64,000 nucleotides of DNA from Bacteroides fragilis (GTDB lineage Bacteria; Bacteroidota; Bacteroidia; Bacteroidales; Bacteroidaceae). The stretch spans positions 3,844,001-3,908,000 of the forward strand of contig NZ_CP018937.1 in assembly GCF_002849695.1 (NCBI RefSeq), in the 5' to 3' direction. The notes under the pieces are model-generated. The model saw nothing but the letters and a program-made list of their open reading frames with translations. It was not told the DNA's origin and did not search any database. The position numbers and the translations under genes are program-made. Shown here piece after piece: positions 1-8,929 of this stretch (position 1 is the stretch's first letter; every line of letters begins with the position of its first letter).

Positions 1-37
1 TTTCAAACACTTATATTATATATAACAATAATCACCC

Positions 38-1384
38 TTAAATTCCCGTATACGAATGGGGAGTGATTACTCTTAATTCTTTTTTTATTTCTTCACTGAC
101 ATCCAGTCCTTCGATAAACTCCTTGATCGAAGCTTCTGTAATAGCCTGATTGGTACGAGTCAATGCCTTCAGGGCTTCGTACGGATACGGGTAAGCCTCA
201 CGACGAAGAATAGTCTGAATAGCCTCAGCCACTACACTCCAACAGTTATCGAGGTCACGGCAGATTGCGGTCTCGTTCAGCAACAGCTTGCGCAATCCCT
301 TCAACGAACTCTGGATAGCGATCACAATATGTCCGAACGGAGTACCTACATTACGCAATACGGTAGAATCCGTCAAGTCACGCTGCAAACGTGATACGGG
401 AAGTTTCACTGCGAGGTGTTCCAGAATAGCATTAGCCATACCCAAGTTACCCTCCGCATTTTCAAAGTCAATCGGATTCACCTTATGCGGCATTGCGCTC
501 GATCCTACCTCTCCGGCCTTGATTTTCTGCTTGAAATATTCCATTGAGATATATTGCCAGAAGTCACGGTTCATATCAATCATTACCGTATTAATACGTT
601 TCATGGCATCGAAGATAGCCGACAGGTTATCATAATTTGAAATCTGTGTTGTATATTCTTCGCGTTCCAATCCCAGTTTCTCTGCAACAAAGCGATTTCC
701 GAATGCTTTCCAATCATATTCGGGATAAGCCACATGGTGTGCATTATAATTTCCGGTTGCACCACCGAACTTAGCTGTTACAGGACATGCCTTCAGAGTT
801 GCCAACTGGCGTTCCAGCCGGTAAACAAAAACCATGACTTCTTTACCCAAGCGTGTCGGAGATGCCGGCTGACCGTGAGTTTTGGCAAGCATCGGAATAG
901 TTTCCCATTCGGCAGCATATGTCTTCAACTGAGCAATCAGTTCCTCAATCAGCGGATAATAAACCTGCTCCAACGCCTCTTTGATAGAGAGAGGAATTGA
1001 AGTGTTGTTAATATCCTGCGAGGTCAGTCCGAAATGGATAAATTCCTTGTATTTGTCCAACTCGCCTAACTTATCAAACTCTTCTTTCAGGAAATACTCT
1101 ACGGCCTTTACATCGTGATTAGTCACACTTTCAATATCTTTAATGCGCTGTGCATCGGCTTCCGTAAAATTACGATAGATATTGCGTAATGACTCGAACA
1201 CACTCTTATCAATTCCTTTCAGTTGCGGCAACGGAAGTTCACACAAAGTAATAAAATACTCTACTTCTACCTGCACGCGGTATTTAATCAACGCATATTC
1301 GGAAAAATATGCCGCTAAAGCTTCAGCCTTGCCTCTATATCGGCCGTCAATCGGAGATATGGCCGTAAGTAAATCAAGTTTCAT
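38..1384 (-). CDS. purB: Adenylosuccinate lyase PurB
   Basis: Adenylosuccinate lyase acts twice in purine synthesis, cleaving SAICAR to AICAR and adenylosuccinate to AMP, each time releasing fumarate. The protein begins MKLDLLTAISPIDGRY, the usual PurB N-terminus, and carries the fumarase/aspartase superfamily signature SSAMPHKVNPIDFEN on the catalytic loop. It also has the TSQDINN substrate-binding stretch and the KTHGQPASPT motif. The reading frame stays open ten codons further upstream (to 1414), but the Met at 1384 matches the family start. Its length of 448 residues is normal. A match to the Bacteroides -7 box (TAATTTTG on the minus strand, 1412-1419) lies just upstream, so the gene probably has its own promoter. 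Identification is firm. Confidence 0.97.
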   Translation of the reverse strand: MKLDLLTAISPIDGRYRGKAEALAAYFSEYALIKYRVQVEVEYFITLCELPLPQLKGIDKSVFESLRNIYRNFTEADAQRIKDIESVTNHDVKAVEYFLKEEFDKLGELDKYKEFIHFGLTSQDINNTSIPLSIKEALEQVYYPLIEELIAQLKTYAAEWETIPMLAKTHGQPASPTRLGKEVMVFVYRLERQLATLKACPVTAKFGGATGNYNAHHVAYPEYDWKAFGNRFVAEKLGLEREEYTTQISNYDNLSAIFDAMKRINTVMIDMNRDFWQYISMEYFKQKIKAGEVGSSAMPHKVNPIDFENAEGNLGMANAILEHLAVKLPVSRLQRDLTDSTVLRNVGTPFGHIVIAIQSSLKGLRKLLLNETAICRDLDNCWSVVAEAIQTILRREAYPYPYEALKALTRTNQAITEASIKEFIEGLDVSEEIKKELRVITPHSYTGI

Positions 1385-1411
1385 ATTGTCGTTTAGATAA
1401 TTATCAGGTTG

Positions 1412-1419
1412 CAAAATTA
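1412..1419 (-). promoter_or_regulatory. Putative purB -7 promoter box
   Basis: On the minus strand this reads TAATTTTG, matching the Bacteroides -7 consensus TAnnTTTG, 28 bases upstream of the chosen purB start. No clear -33 TTTG is visible, so the call is tentative. Confidence 0.4.
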
Positions 1420-1484
1420 ACTCTTTTTCCTGAGTTATAAGGCATAAGGAGTGAGAAAGTTTGTATAAAAGAGACTAAAATAAC

Positions 1485-1574
1485 GATGAGTGATCTATGA
1501 CAAACGGTGAACAGCCCGCATTATAATATTGCCGCAAGCAATTCACCGTTCCTCATTTATCGTTGATCACTTAT
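1485..1574. repeat. Imperfect long inverted repeat between GH35 and purB
   Basis: The arm with AACGATGAGTGATC...ACGGTGAA reappears as its inverse in TTCACCGT...GATCACTT, giving an interrupted stem around an AT-rich centre. It lies in the gap between the end of the beta-galactosidase gene and purB, so it may act as a terminator or processing hairpin. No long T-run is present. Confidence 0.45.
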
Positions 1575-1611
1575 TATTCCGTGTCGATCACAGTCCGTCA
1601 ATCATTCATCA

Positions 1612-3498
1612 TCAATTATTCAGTTTCATCAGCACCGGTGCCTTCACCGTCTTCACCTCGGCCTGAGGAACTTCATTCAATTGTTCAAAAATAACAATCT
1701 TATTTGTTCCTTTCTTCAACCACACTCCCGGGATATAAAGGGTTTGCTGCGGTCCCACCTTCCAATAGCGCCCGATGTTGACACCATTTACAAAGATGAT
1801 ACCTTTTCCCCAATTTTCCATATTGATAAATGTATCTCCGACGTTATCCAACGTAAAGGTCCCTTCATAAAGCACCGGACAACCTTTCAGTTTTGCGGCC
1901 TCAGCAGGCACATTCGCATGTGCATCAGCTTTCAGTTTTGCCAGGTCGGGCATTTCGCTCATCGGCAACTGATACATATCCCACTCACCTGTAATTTCCT
2001 TACCCGCTATCTTGACCGGACTAATGATACCCTTGGTATTATGCACAATTTCACTACCATAATTAATACGTCCCATATTTTCAACCAGTATCTGCAAAGT
2101 AGCATTAAACGGCACCTCAATCTCCATTGAATAAGTCTTGGTATTCCGGTTCAACACACCTACCTGCTCTCCATCCACATACACAACCGCATAGTCACGC
2201 AGTCCCGGTATCTCAAGCGTTCCACTGATAGGTTGATTAAAATGACGGGTATATAACACATATCCATACCCTTGATTCAACTGCTCAAAAGTCAAAGGAG
2301 TATCGGCCGACACCGGCTTTTGCTTTTCGGCGAATGCCAATACATCAGCAACTTTGGTCAATTTGATAGAGGGGATCTCAATAACCGGATTTGGAGCCGG
2401 AGCCTCGGGGACCGTGTATTTAACGTATTTTCTGATCACGTTACGGATTGAATCATACTTCGGAGTCACCCAACCAGCTTCACTGATAGGAGCATCATAA
2501 TCATAACTGGTCAGATCCGGCTGAATATCACGTTTCTTATCATAATTAGCACCACTTGTAAAGCCGAAATTAGTTCCTCCATGCACCATATAGAAATTGA
2601 AAGATACGTCATTCTGCAGATATTTCTCGGTCTGACGTGCAATTCCGGAAGCACCCACCTGTGGAAACGGTTCCGCCCAATGCGACAACCAACCCGGATA
2701 GAACTCAGCAACCATATACGGTCCCTTAGCATCATGATATTGATTAACCACCTTTTTCAAGTTCTCAATATCACTTTCGCCATTCGCTGTAGGCAAGGCA
2801 CCCAGTGTAGCTCCGCCTTCAAAAAGCCAGCTGCCATCAGAGGTAAACAAGGGTACATTAAATCCTGCGTCAGCCAATTGCTGTTTAATTTTGGCATTAT
2901 AAGCACGATGCTCTTCCAAAGGTATATCTTTTCGTTGGGCAACGTACGAACCAAACTCGTTCTCACACTGCACCATCACGATCGGGCCACCTTTTGTGCA
3001 CTGCAAATCGCCCACTTCCTTATAAAGCCGGTCAATATATGCCTTTGTATATTTCAGAAACTCCGGATTATCTCTCCTGATTTCCATTCCTTTCACATTC
3101 TGCAGCCACCAGGGATAGCCGCCAAATTCCCACTCGGCACAAACATAAGGGCCGGGGCGTAAAATAACCATCATTCCCTCTTCACCGGCTGTTTTTATAA
3201 ACTCGGCCAAATTCTTGTCACCGGTAAAATCCCACTTCCCCGGCTCCGGTTCATGAAGATTCCAGAAAACATAAGTCGCAACCGTATTCAACCCCATACC
3301 TTTCATCATCTGTAAACGATGACGCCAATATTGATGAGGGATACGGGCATAGTGCATTTCACCAGAAAGAACAGGTGTCACTTTTCCATTACGATAGAAA
3401 TGTCCGTCTTTGATTTCAAACGCAGACTTTGACTGCGAGAATGCACATAATGGCATGATAGCCAATAGCAAAAGTAAATAAATAGATTTTGTTCGCAT
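1612..3498 (-). CDS. GH35 beta-galactosidase, exported
   Basis: This is a secreted or periplasmic glycoside hydrolase of family 35, which removes terminal beta-galactose from oligosaccharides with retention of configuration. A signal peptide ends near residue 21 (MPLCAFSQS). The catalytic TIM barrel begins with the FEIKDGHFYRNGK and GEMHYARIP motifs. The acid/base is Glu181 in VQCENEFGSY, and the nucleophile is Glu265 in VAEFYPGW. C-terminal beta-sandwich (jelly-roll) domains follow from about residue 370, including a NWGKGIIFVNGVNIGRYW segment typical of the family. At 628 residues it is the usual size for bacterial GH35 enzymes. It sits alone, with no SusC/SusD pair beside it, so its polysaccharide context is unknown. 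Beta-galactosidase is the commonest activity; exo-beta-glucosaminidase is less likely. Confidence 0.92.
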   Translation of the reverse strand: MRTKSIYLLLLLAIMPLCAFSQSKSAFEIKDGHFYRNGKVTPVLSGEMHYARIPHQYWRHRLQMMKGMGLNTVATYVFWNLHEPEPGKWDFTGDKNLAEFIKTAGEEGMMVILRPGPYVCAEWEFGGYPWWLQNVKGMEIRRDNPEFLKYTKAYIDRLYKEVGDLQCTKGGPIVMVQCENEFGSYVAQRKDIPLEEHRAYNAKIKQQLADAGFNVPLFTSDGSWLFEGGATLGALPTANGESDIENLKKVVNQYHDAKGPYMVAEFYPGWLSHWAEPFPQVGASGIARQTEKYLQNDVSFNFYMVHGGTNFGFTSGANYDKKRDIQPDLTSYDYDAPISEAGWVTPKYDSIRNVIRKYVKYTVPEAPAPNPVIEIPSIKLTKVADVLAFAEKQKPVSADTPLTFEQLNQGYGYVLYTRHFNQPISGTLEIPGLRDYAVVYVDGEQVGVLNRNTKTYSMEIEVPFNATLQILVENMGRINYGSEIVHNTKGIISPVKIAGKEITGEWDMYQLPMSEMPDLAKLKADAHANVPAEAAKLKGCPVLYEGTFTLDNVGDTFINMENWGKGIIFVNGVNIGRYWKVGPQQTLYIPGVWLKKGTNKIVIFEQLNEVPQAEVKTVKAPVLMKLNN

Positions 3499-3666
3499 GG
3501 TAGCATTAATAGGTTTGTTGATGAAGCAAAGTAAAGAAATAAATCACTTTTTCACCAACTTTCCCGTCGTTTTCTTATAAAAAATAACTTGAATTAATAC
3601 ACCACAACCAGATCAGCCATAAAAAAGAAAGTCCTCACAGAAATATTCTGCAAGGACTCTATGTTG

Positions 3667-3741
3667 TGGGCGTTGACGGATTCGAACCGCCGACCCTCTG
3701 CTTGTAAGGCAGATGCTCTGAACCAGCTGAGCTAAACGCCC
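3667..3741 (-). tRNA. tRNA-Val (anticodon TAC), copy 3 in transcript order
   Basis: The minus strand folds as a cloverleaf beginning GGGCGTTTAGCTC. The anticodon loop is CTTACAA (TAC), the T-loop is GGTTCGAATCC, and the acceptor closes with CGCCC plus A as discriminator. No CCA is encoded. It is identical to two neighbouring copies. Confidence 0.97.
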
Positions 3742-3791
3742 GATGTATCTTTCTCAAAGAATATATAGCAAAATTGAATCTCTTTTCAATG

Positions 3792-3866
3792 TGGGCGTTG
3801 ACGGATTCGAACCGCCGACCCTCTGCTTGTAAGGCAGATGCTCTGAACCAGCTGAGCTAAACGCCC
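3792..3866 (-). tRNA. tRNA-Val (anticodon TAC), copy 2
   Basis: This 75-nt gene is identical to the copies on either side, with the same CTTACAA anticodon loop. About 50 AT-rich bases separate it from the next copy on each side, consistent with a single tandem transcript. Confidence 0.97.
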
Positions 3867-3895
3867 ATATATTCTTCTTCGAAAGTGTTCGGCTG

Positions 3896-3970
3896 TGGGC
3901 GTTGACGGATTCGAACCGCCGACCCTCTGCTTGTAAGGCAGATGCTCTGAACCAGCTGAGCTAAACGCCC
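3896..3970 (-). tRNA. tRNA-Val (anticodon TAC), copy 1
   Basis: First of three identical tRNA-Val(TAC) genes in the direction of transcription. The acceptor, D, anticodon and T arms are all intact. Confidence 0.97.
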
Positions 3971-4656
3971 GTACACTTTCCTTTTAAAAGCGATGCAAAG
4001 GTATCGCTTTTCTCGAAATCTACAAATTATTTACGATCTTTTTTTTCAAAAAGTTTCCAACATCATCAGTAAGTCTCTGTTTTTCAAACAATAGAATCCA
4101 TTTTGTTTTACTTCGTTTGTTTTCTCAGTAACTATAGGATTCTTCTTCAAATTAGGTGGTAAATTCTTTATTTCTTTATTTTCAAGTTGATAATTGTCCT
4201 TTTTGCTTGCTTTAATAGGAAAAAACAGACACCGGCTGAATAAGATTGCTCAAGTCTCGGAAGTGAATTTACGCCGTCCGGACCGGTATCTTCATCCTTA
4301 TACCTTTCTTCAATTAACATTGTTAACGCCTTTTGCAGGTTGTCAGGTTCTTATGCGTAAATAACAAGTCTTTTGCATTTAAAGAACTTGTTATTCACAT
4401 CCAAAGAACAAGCTTTAACTCTGTGTTAAAACAAAGTTTTTGAGGATAGAAATCTTACTTTTTAAAGATATTGATTTTCAGATGGTTTATTCTAAAATTC
4501 GCTTTTTCATCTCACGGATGGACTCTTCGGAGGAAAGCCGGGATACTTGCTTTTTTATCAACTATAAACGAGGGCTTACACTTCCGAAAACTGAATTAGA
4601 TTTCCATGAGTAAAAGAAAACTTACTACCAAATTTTGAAGAAGAACCTAACTTAGG
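3971..4656. other. Gene-poor intergenic region with a dispersed repeat
   Basis: About 690 AT-rich bases separate the tRNA array from the acetyltransferase gene. The only open frame seen is about 50 codons on the minus strand, starting MLIEERYKDEDTG at roughly 4318 and ending near 4170. It has no recognisable family. Its start codon falls inside the dispersed repeat at 4311-4433, so it is not called as a gene. Confidence 0.5.
4311..4433. repeat. Dispersed structured repeat, copy 1
   Basis: This 123-bp stretch is a diverged copy of 59204-59327. Shared blocks in the same order are ATTAACATTGTTAA, AACAAGTCTTTTGCATTTAAA, a CAAAAGA/CAAAGA block, and CTTTAAC followed by TGTTAAAACA. ATAACAAGT (4361-4369) pairs with ACTTGTTAT (4386-4394), and TTTAAC pairs with GTTAAA further on, so hairpins are conserved. 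I cannot name the family. Confidence 0.7.
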
Positions 4657-5217
4657 TTATCCGTCCGATGCCTGCCGCCGAATAACACGTGCGGGATTGC
4701 CTACCGCCACACAATCATCCGGTATATCTTTTGTAACCACGCTACCGGCTCCAATCACGCAACGGTCACCTATCGTCACCCCAGGGCAAATGACCGCTCC
4801 GCCCCCAATCCAGCAATCTTCACCAATAGTAACCGGATAAGCATATTCCTTGGGATTACGGCGTTCCAGATAGTCCATCGGATGATGTGGAGTATAGATT
4901 TGCACACACGGACCTATCAGTGTATGACTTCCGATAGTGATGAATGCTCCGTCAAGGAAGGTACAATTGGCATTAACAAATACATGTTCGCCCAGACGGA
5001 TGCCGTCACCATGGTCACAATGAAAAGGCGGGCAAATAACAGAGGTAGGCGGAAGGTCGGGCACCAGCTCCTCAAGTAACTCCCTGTAAGTATCGTCATA
5101 CGTACTCAGTCCCCGCATCCGTGCCAATAACTTTTTGGCATGCTCAAACCGTACCTGCAACTCGGGTGCTGACATATCAGCCAGTTCGCCACTACGCATT
5201 TTTTCTATTTCAGTCAT
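4657..5217 (-). CDS. Sugar O-acetyltransferase (maltose/galactoside acetyltransferase-like)
   Basis: This is an acetyl-CoA-dependent O-acetyltransferase with a left-handed beta-helix, in the LacA/Maa/NodL group. The N-terminal helical segment (MTEIEKMRSGELAD...) is the maltose acetyltransferase domain. It is followed by hexapeptide repeats such as IGEDCWIGGGAVICPGVTIG and IGAGSVVTKDIPDDCVAVGNPARV. The catalytic His is in IYTPHHPMD. The length of 186 residues is typical. The gene ends a two-gene minus-strand unit with yaaA, whose stop codon lies only five bases upstream, so they are probably co-transcribed. The natural acceptor cannot be read from sequence; maltose and galactoside activities are the family's in vitro reactions. 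Confidence 0.9.
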   Translation of the reverse strand: MTEIEKMRSGELADMSAPELQVRFEHAKKLLARMRGLSTYDDTYRELLEELVPDLPPTSVICPPFHCDHGDGIRLGEHVFVNANCTFLDGAFITIGSHTLIGPCVQIYTPHHPMDYLERRNPKEYAYPVTIGEDCWIGGGAVICPGVTIGDRCVIGAGSVVTKDIPDDCVAVGNPARVIRRQASDG

Positions 5218-5222
5218 TTGGA

Positions 5223-5996
5223 TTATTCTGTTTTTCCGTTCGTAAATACATATTTCTTTTCATCCGAAAGCTGTTCGTTGAACTCAAATCCTTCCCAAGC
5301 AAATGTTTTCAACTGGTCAACGGATTCTATCCGGTTTTTCAGGATGTAACGGGCCATCTCTCCCCTCGACATTTTAGTGTAGACCACTACTGTAGCCAGT
5401 TTCCCGTTTTTCCAGACGTGAAACTCAGGAGTCACCACACGGACCTCTCTCTCCACCCGTTTCCAATCAAAAAGTCCCCGCATCTCGTCACTCGCCAGAT
5501 TACAAAGTATCCCACCGGCTTTTTTAATATCTTCTATAAACAAGTCGGTAAGAACCGGCTTCCAATACTCAAACATGGTTCGGGTACCGGGTTCGGGCAA
5601 TCGGACATCTCCTTCGAGCCTGTAAGGTCGAATCACGTCGAGAGGACGCAGCAGCCCATAGCAAAACGAAGTCAACCTCAAATGGTCCTGAGCATATCGG
5701 AAATCTTCATCCGAAAAATCTTTGGGAGAAAGTCTTTTAAAAACAATCCCGGTATAAGCCAACAGCGCAGGCAGCTCCCGAGTCGCTTCGGAGTGAAAAT
5801 CCTGGTAGCGCTTATAATTCTCAACAGCAATCTTAGGATTTACCCGCAACAGGCGCTCCAACTCTCCGACAGAGAATTGAGACATTTGCAAAGCTACCTC
5901 CGCTGCCTCCTTCCGGAAGCGGGGAAATGTGGTGAGAGGCGTTTTCACTTTCGAAACGTCACTCATGGTTTTGGCGCAAGATAAAAGTATCAGCAT
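5223..5996 (-). CDS. yaaA: Peroxide stress protein YaaA (UPF0246)
   Basis: YaaA-family proteins protect DNA and proteins from hydrogen peroxide by limiting free intracellular iron, as shown for E. coli YaaA. The protein opens MLILLSCAKTM and contains FCYGLLRPLDVIRPYRLEG, which is characteristic of the family (YGLLRPLD..pYR.eM). The end has VKTFAWEGF-like (LKTFAWEGFEFNEQLS), again conserved. Its 257 residues match the usual length. It is cytoplasmic, with no signal peptide. It appears to be first in a small operon with the acetyltransferase gene. A -7-like box lies 35 bases upstream on the minus strand, close to the divergent GH84 promoter. Confidence 0.93.
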   Translation of the reverse strand: MLILLSCAKTMSDVSKVKTPLTTFPRFRKEAAEVALQMSQFSVGELERLLRVNPKIAVENYKRYQDFHSEATRELPALLAYTGIVFKRLSPKDFSDEDFRYAQDHLRLTSFCYGLLRPLDVIRPYRLEGDVRLPEPGTRTMFEYWKPVLTDLFIEDIKKAGGILCNLASDEMRGLFDWKRVEREVRVVTPEFHVWKNGKLATVVVYTKMSRGEMARYILKNRIESVDQLKTFAWEGFEFNEQLSDEKKYVFTNGKTE

Positions 5997-6030
5997 AGGC
6001 TTCTTTCCTTATTTCAATGTTTCAAAGGAA

Positions 6031-6038
6031 CAAAATTA
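6031..6038 (-). promoter_or_regulatory. Putative yaaA -7 promoter box
   Basis: On the minus strand this reads TAATTTTG, a match to TAnnTTTG, 35 bases upstream of yaaA. No convincing -33 box was found. Confidence 0.45.
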
Positions 6039-6069
6039 ATAGAAAAACGGGAGTATACACTTTTTTTCT

Positions 6070-6077
6070 TACTTTTG
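6070..6077 (+). promoter_or_regulatory. Putative GH84 -7 promoter box
   Basis: TACTTTTG matches TAnnTTTG and lies 40 bases upstream of the GH84 start, divergent from the yaaA promoter. The -33 region has no clear TTTG. Confidence 0.5.
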
Positions 6078-6117
6078 TACTGTCACTAAAACCTGAAAAA
6101 CTAACATTTTACCTAAA

Positions 6118-8337
6118 ATGAAGATTAAACGACTCTACTTACTGGGAGCCTGGCTCCTTTTGGGCGTCAGTGCTTCGGCCCAGAACACAAGTATTCAACC
6201 ACAACCACAACAGATTCTTTCGGAAACGCAGGCTCTGAGTCTGCCGGATACCTATCTGATTGTCGGAGAAACAGAAGCAAATCCGCATGCCGTCAGTGCA
6301 CTGAAAGCCTTACTTGCCGGAAAAAAGACAGATAAGGACGGAATTCGCATCTATATCGGTGAAAAAGGGGACAAAGCTATCCGTAAATTCGCCCGGCAAA
6401 TTCCCAATCAGAAAGAAGGGTATTATTTGGCTGTCAACGACAAAGAAATCGTATTGGCCGGACAAGACGAACGGGGAACCTTCTATGCTTTGCAAACCCT
6501 CTCACAACTGCTGAACAATAACCAATTGCCTGTAGTTGAAATCAAGGACTATCCTTCCATCCGCTTCCGCGGTGTAGTCGAAGGATTCTATGGAACTCCA
6601 TGGAGCCACGAAGCCCGTCTCCGCCAGTTGAAATTCTACGGAGAAAATAAGATGAATACCTATATCTATGGTCCTAAAGACGACCCGTATCACAGTTCCC
6701 CCAACTGGCGTTTGCCTTATCCGGAAAAAGAGGCGCTTCAGTTACAGGAGTTGGTAAAAGTGGCCAATGAAAACGAAGTGGACTTTGTATGGGCCATTCA
6801 CCCGGGACAAGATATCAAATGGAATCAGGAAGACCGTGATCTGCTGCTGGCTAAATTCGAGAAGATGTATGATCTGGGAGTACGTTCGTTCGCAGTATTC
6901 TTCGATGATATTTCGGGGGAAGGAACCAACCCGAACAAACAGGCTGAACTACTAAACTACATTGACGAGAAATTTGTAAAGGCCAAACCGGACGTTACCC
7001 CGCTGGTCATGTGCCCTACCGAATACAACAAAAGCTGGTCGAACCCGAAAGGTAATTACCTGACTACTTTGGGTGAGAAACTGAACCCTTCTATCCAGAT
7101 TATGTGGACGGGTGACCGTGTGATTTCGGACATAACCAAAGATGGTATTGCCTGGATCAACAAGCGCATCAAGCGCCCGGCGTATATCTGGTGGAATTTT
7201 CCGGTATCCGATTACGTACGCGACCATTTGCTACTCGGACCGGTTTACGGCAACGACACCCAGATTGCCGATCAGATGTCAGGCTTCGTCACCAACCCGA
7301 TGGAACATGCCGAAGCATCTAAAATAGCAATTTACAGTGTAGCCAGTTATGCATGGAATCCGGAAAAATATGACAGCGAACAGACATGGAAAGATGCCAT
7401 ACGCACCATTTTGCCGAGTGCTGCGGAGGAACTGGAATTCTTCGCCGCACACAACTCTGACCTGGGTCCGAACGGACATAAATACCGCCGGGACGAATCG
7501 GTTGAATTACAGCCTGTAGCTAAGCATTTTCTCGACAGCTATCTGAAAAACGGCTCGTATACCGAAGCAGATCTCAACTCTTTGAAAGCAACCTTCGGGA
7601 AGATGACAGAGTCCGGTGATATTCTGATGACCAACACCGAAAACCAACCTTTGATTGCAGAAATGATGCCTTGGCTCCGTCAATTCAAATTATTGGGTGA
7701 AACCGGACAAGAAGTATTGTCTATGGTCAAAGCTTACAAAGAAGGCGACAACTCACTTTTTATCCGGAAGTACCGCCATGTGAAAGCACTGCAACAACAG
7801 ATGTTCCAAGTGGACCAGACTTATAACCAAAACCCTTACCAGCCGGGTGTAAAAACAGCAACTAAAGTGATCAAACCACTGATCGACCAAACGTTCACTA
7901 CAGTGACCGAACGCTATAACAAGCAAAACGGTACACGGCTGGATGCCGCAACGGACTACATGCCTCACAAACTGACGAGTGACGTAGAGCAACTACGCAA
8001 TCAGCCGTTACAGATCAAAACGAACCGTATATTGGTATCGCCTGCCAACGAAGTAATCAAATGGGGAGCGGGACGTACGTTGACCATCGAACTGGATCAA
8101 GCCTATCCGGGACAGAGCCTGGATATAGATTTCGGCAAACCGGATGTAGCCGCCTGGGGACGACTTGAAGTTTCAGCCGATGGCAAAGAATGGCAAAAAA
8201 CTGACTTCAAACAGGAAAAGAACCGGATCACGCTTAACCTGAAACAAGCTCCGGTGAAAGCTGTCCGTTTCAGCAATAGCGGCAATACGGAACAAGAAGT
8301 TTATCTTCGCCGTTTTATCATTACTCTGGACAAATAA
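6118..8337 (+). CDS. GH84 beta-N-acetylglucosaminidase (O-GlcNAcase-like), exported
   Basis: This family 84 hexosaminidase removes terminal beta-linked GlcNAc by substrate-assisted catalysis through an oxazoline. A signal peptide ends near residue 21 (GVSASAQ). An N-terminal alpha/beta domain follows (about 25-145), then the TIM barrel from RFRGVVEGFYGTPWSHEAR. The catalytic Asp pair is Asp263-Asp264 in FAVFFDDISGEG. Active-site stretches YIYGPKDDPYH and IMWTGDRVISD are intact. A helical domain and a C-terminal beta-sandwich complete the 739 residues. It is collinear with, and very similar in motifs to, the B. thetaiotaomicron enzyme used as a structural model for human O-GlcNAcase. The likely role is trimming host mucin or glycoprotein glycans in the periplasm. 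It has its own promoter and no operon partner. Confidence 0.96.
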   Translation: MKIKRLYLLGAWLLLGVSASAQNTSIQPQPQQILSETQALSLPDTYLIVGETEANPHAVSALKALLAGKKTDKDGIRIYIGEKGDKAIRKFARQIPNQKEGYYLAVNDKEIVLAGQDERGTFYALQTLSQLLNNNQLPVVEIKDYPSIRFRGVVEGFYGTPWSHEARLRQLKFYGENKMNTYIYGPKDDPYHSSPNWRLPYPEKEALQLQELVKVANENEVDFVWAIHPGQDIKWNQEDRDLLLAKFEKMYDLGVRSFAVFFDDISGEGTNPNKQAELLNYIDEKFVKAKPDVTPLVMCPTEYNKSWSNPKGNYLTTLGEKLNPSIQIMWTGDRVISDITKDGIAWINKRIKRPAYIWWNFPVSDYVRDHLLLGPVYGNDTQIADQMSGFVTNPMEHAEASKIAIYSVASYAWNPEKYDSEQTWKDAIRTILPSAAEELEFFAAHNSDLGPNGHKYRRDESVELQPVAKHFLDSYLKNGSYTEADLNSLKATFGKMTESGDILMTNTENQPLIAEMMPWLRQFKLLGETGQEVLSMVKAYKEGDNSLFIRKYRHVKALQQQMFQVDQTYNQNPYQPGVKTATKVIKPLIDQTFTTVTERYNKQNGTRLDAATDYMPHKLTSDVEQLRNQPLQIKTNRILVSPANEVIKWGAGRTLTIELDQAYPGQSLDIDFGKPDVAAWGRLEVSADGKEWQKTDFKQEKNRITLNLKQAPVKAVRFSNSGNTEQEVYLRRFIITLDK

Positions 8338-8361
8338 AAACTTATTCAATCTGTGTAAAAA

Positions 8362-8398
8362 GCCCCTTCCGGTATTTTCGCTAAAATACGGAAGGGGC
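8362..8398. terminator. Bidirectional intrinsic terminator between GH84 and the fimbrial operon
   Basis: GCCCCTTCC-GGTATTTT pairs with AAAATAC-GGAAGGGGC around a CGCT loop, with one bulged base. On the minus strand the stem is followed by TTTTT, so it best serves the fimbrial operon. It also lies just after the GH84 stop codon. Confidence 0.85.
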
Positions 8399-8531
8399 GC
8401 ACACAAACAAAACAAACAATAATTCATCAACAGCCTTCACAGGCTATACCGATGAATATCACTAAAGATAGCATACAAAGAGTATGCTCGTGAAAAAGCT
8501 GCCTTTTCAAGGCTACAGAGGATAAGATTAA

Positions 8532-8915
8532 TCATTCAGCATGTTCATTTACCTTCGTACAAGAGCTTTCTCTTTCCTGTAATACACGAAATTTCATTTG
8601 CTGCTGTTCCCGCCAGTAGTAAAAACCTCCACACGAAATTTTGCATAAAACAACATATTCAGTTTTACGCTTCCGCATCAGACGCAATAGAGGTGTACAT
8701 AAAAACTTATCCGGTTCGGAAACACGCACCCTGATTGTTTTTCGTCCGGAAGTAGTTCCGTCCGGACAGGGCAACCAGTCTATATCAAGTATGCCCAGAA
8801 GAGAATAACAATAAAAGGCAGAATGTTCATAGGCATACCATGCTCCTTCTTCCTGATACAGGAAAATACAATCAACATTCTGTGCTTCTATTTGCAATAT
8901 CTCTTCCAGGGTCAT
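8532..8915 (-). CDS. Hypothetical protein, last gene of the fimbrial operon
   Basis: This 127-residue protein was not recognised. It starts MTLEEILQIEAQNVDCIFLYQEEGAWYAY-like and has no signal peptide or membrane segment, so it is predicted cytoplasmic. It is rich in aromatic residues and has several Cys (in FLCTPLL, VVLCKISCGGF). The stop of the upstream fimbrial gene is 14 bases away, and a terminator follows 130 bases downstream, so it looks like the final cistron of the operon. No function is proposed. Confidence 0.65.
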   Translation of the reverse strand: MTLEEILQIEAQNVDCIFLYQEEGAWYAYEHSAFYCYSLLGILDIDWLPCPDGTTSGRKTIRVRVSEPDKFLCTPLLRLMRKRKTEYVVLCKISCGGFYYWREQQQMKFRVLQERESSCTKVNEHAE

Positions 8916-8929
8916 ACTACCGCAACGTT

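Noticed and set aside
3667..3970. Regularly spaced repeats resembling a CRISPR array
   Set aside because: The 75-bp units fold as tRNA-Val and there are only three, with no cas genes.
5121..5984. Long plus-strand open frame of 287 codons opposite yaaA
   Set aside because: It is antisense to a clear YaaA gene, has biased composition typical of a shadow frame, and no domain.
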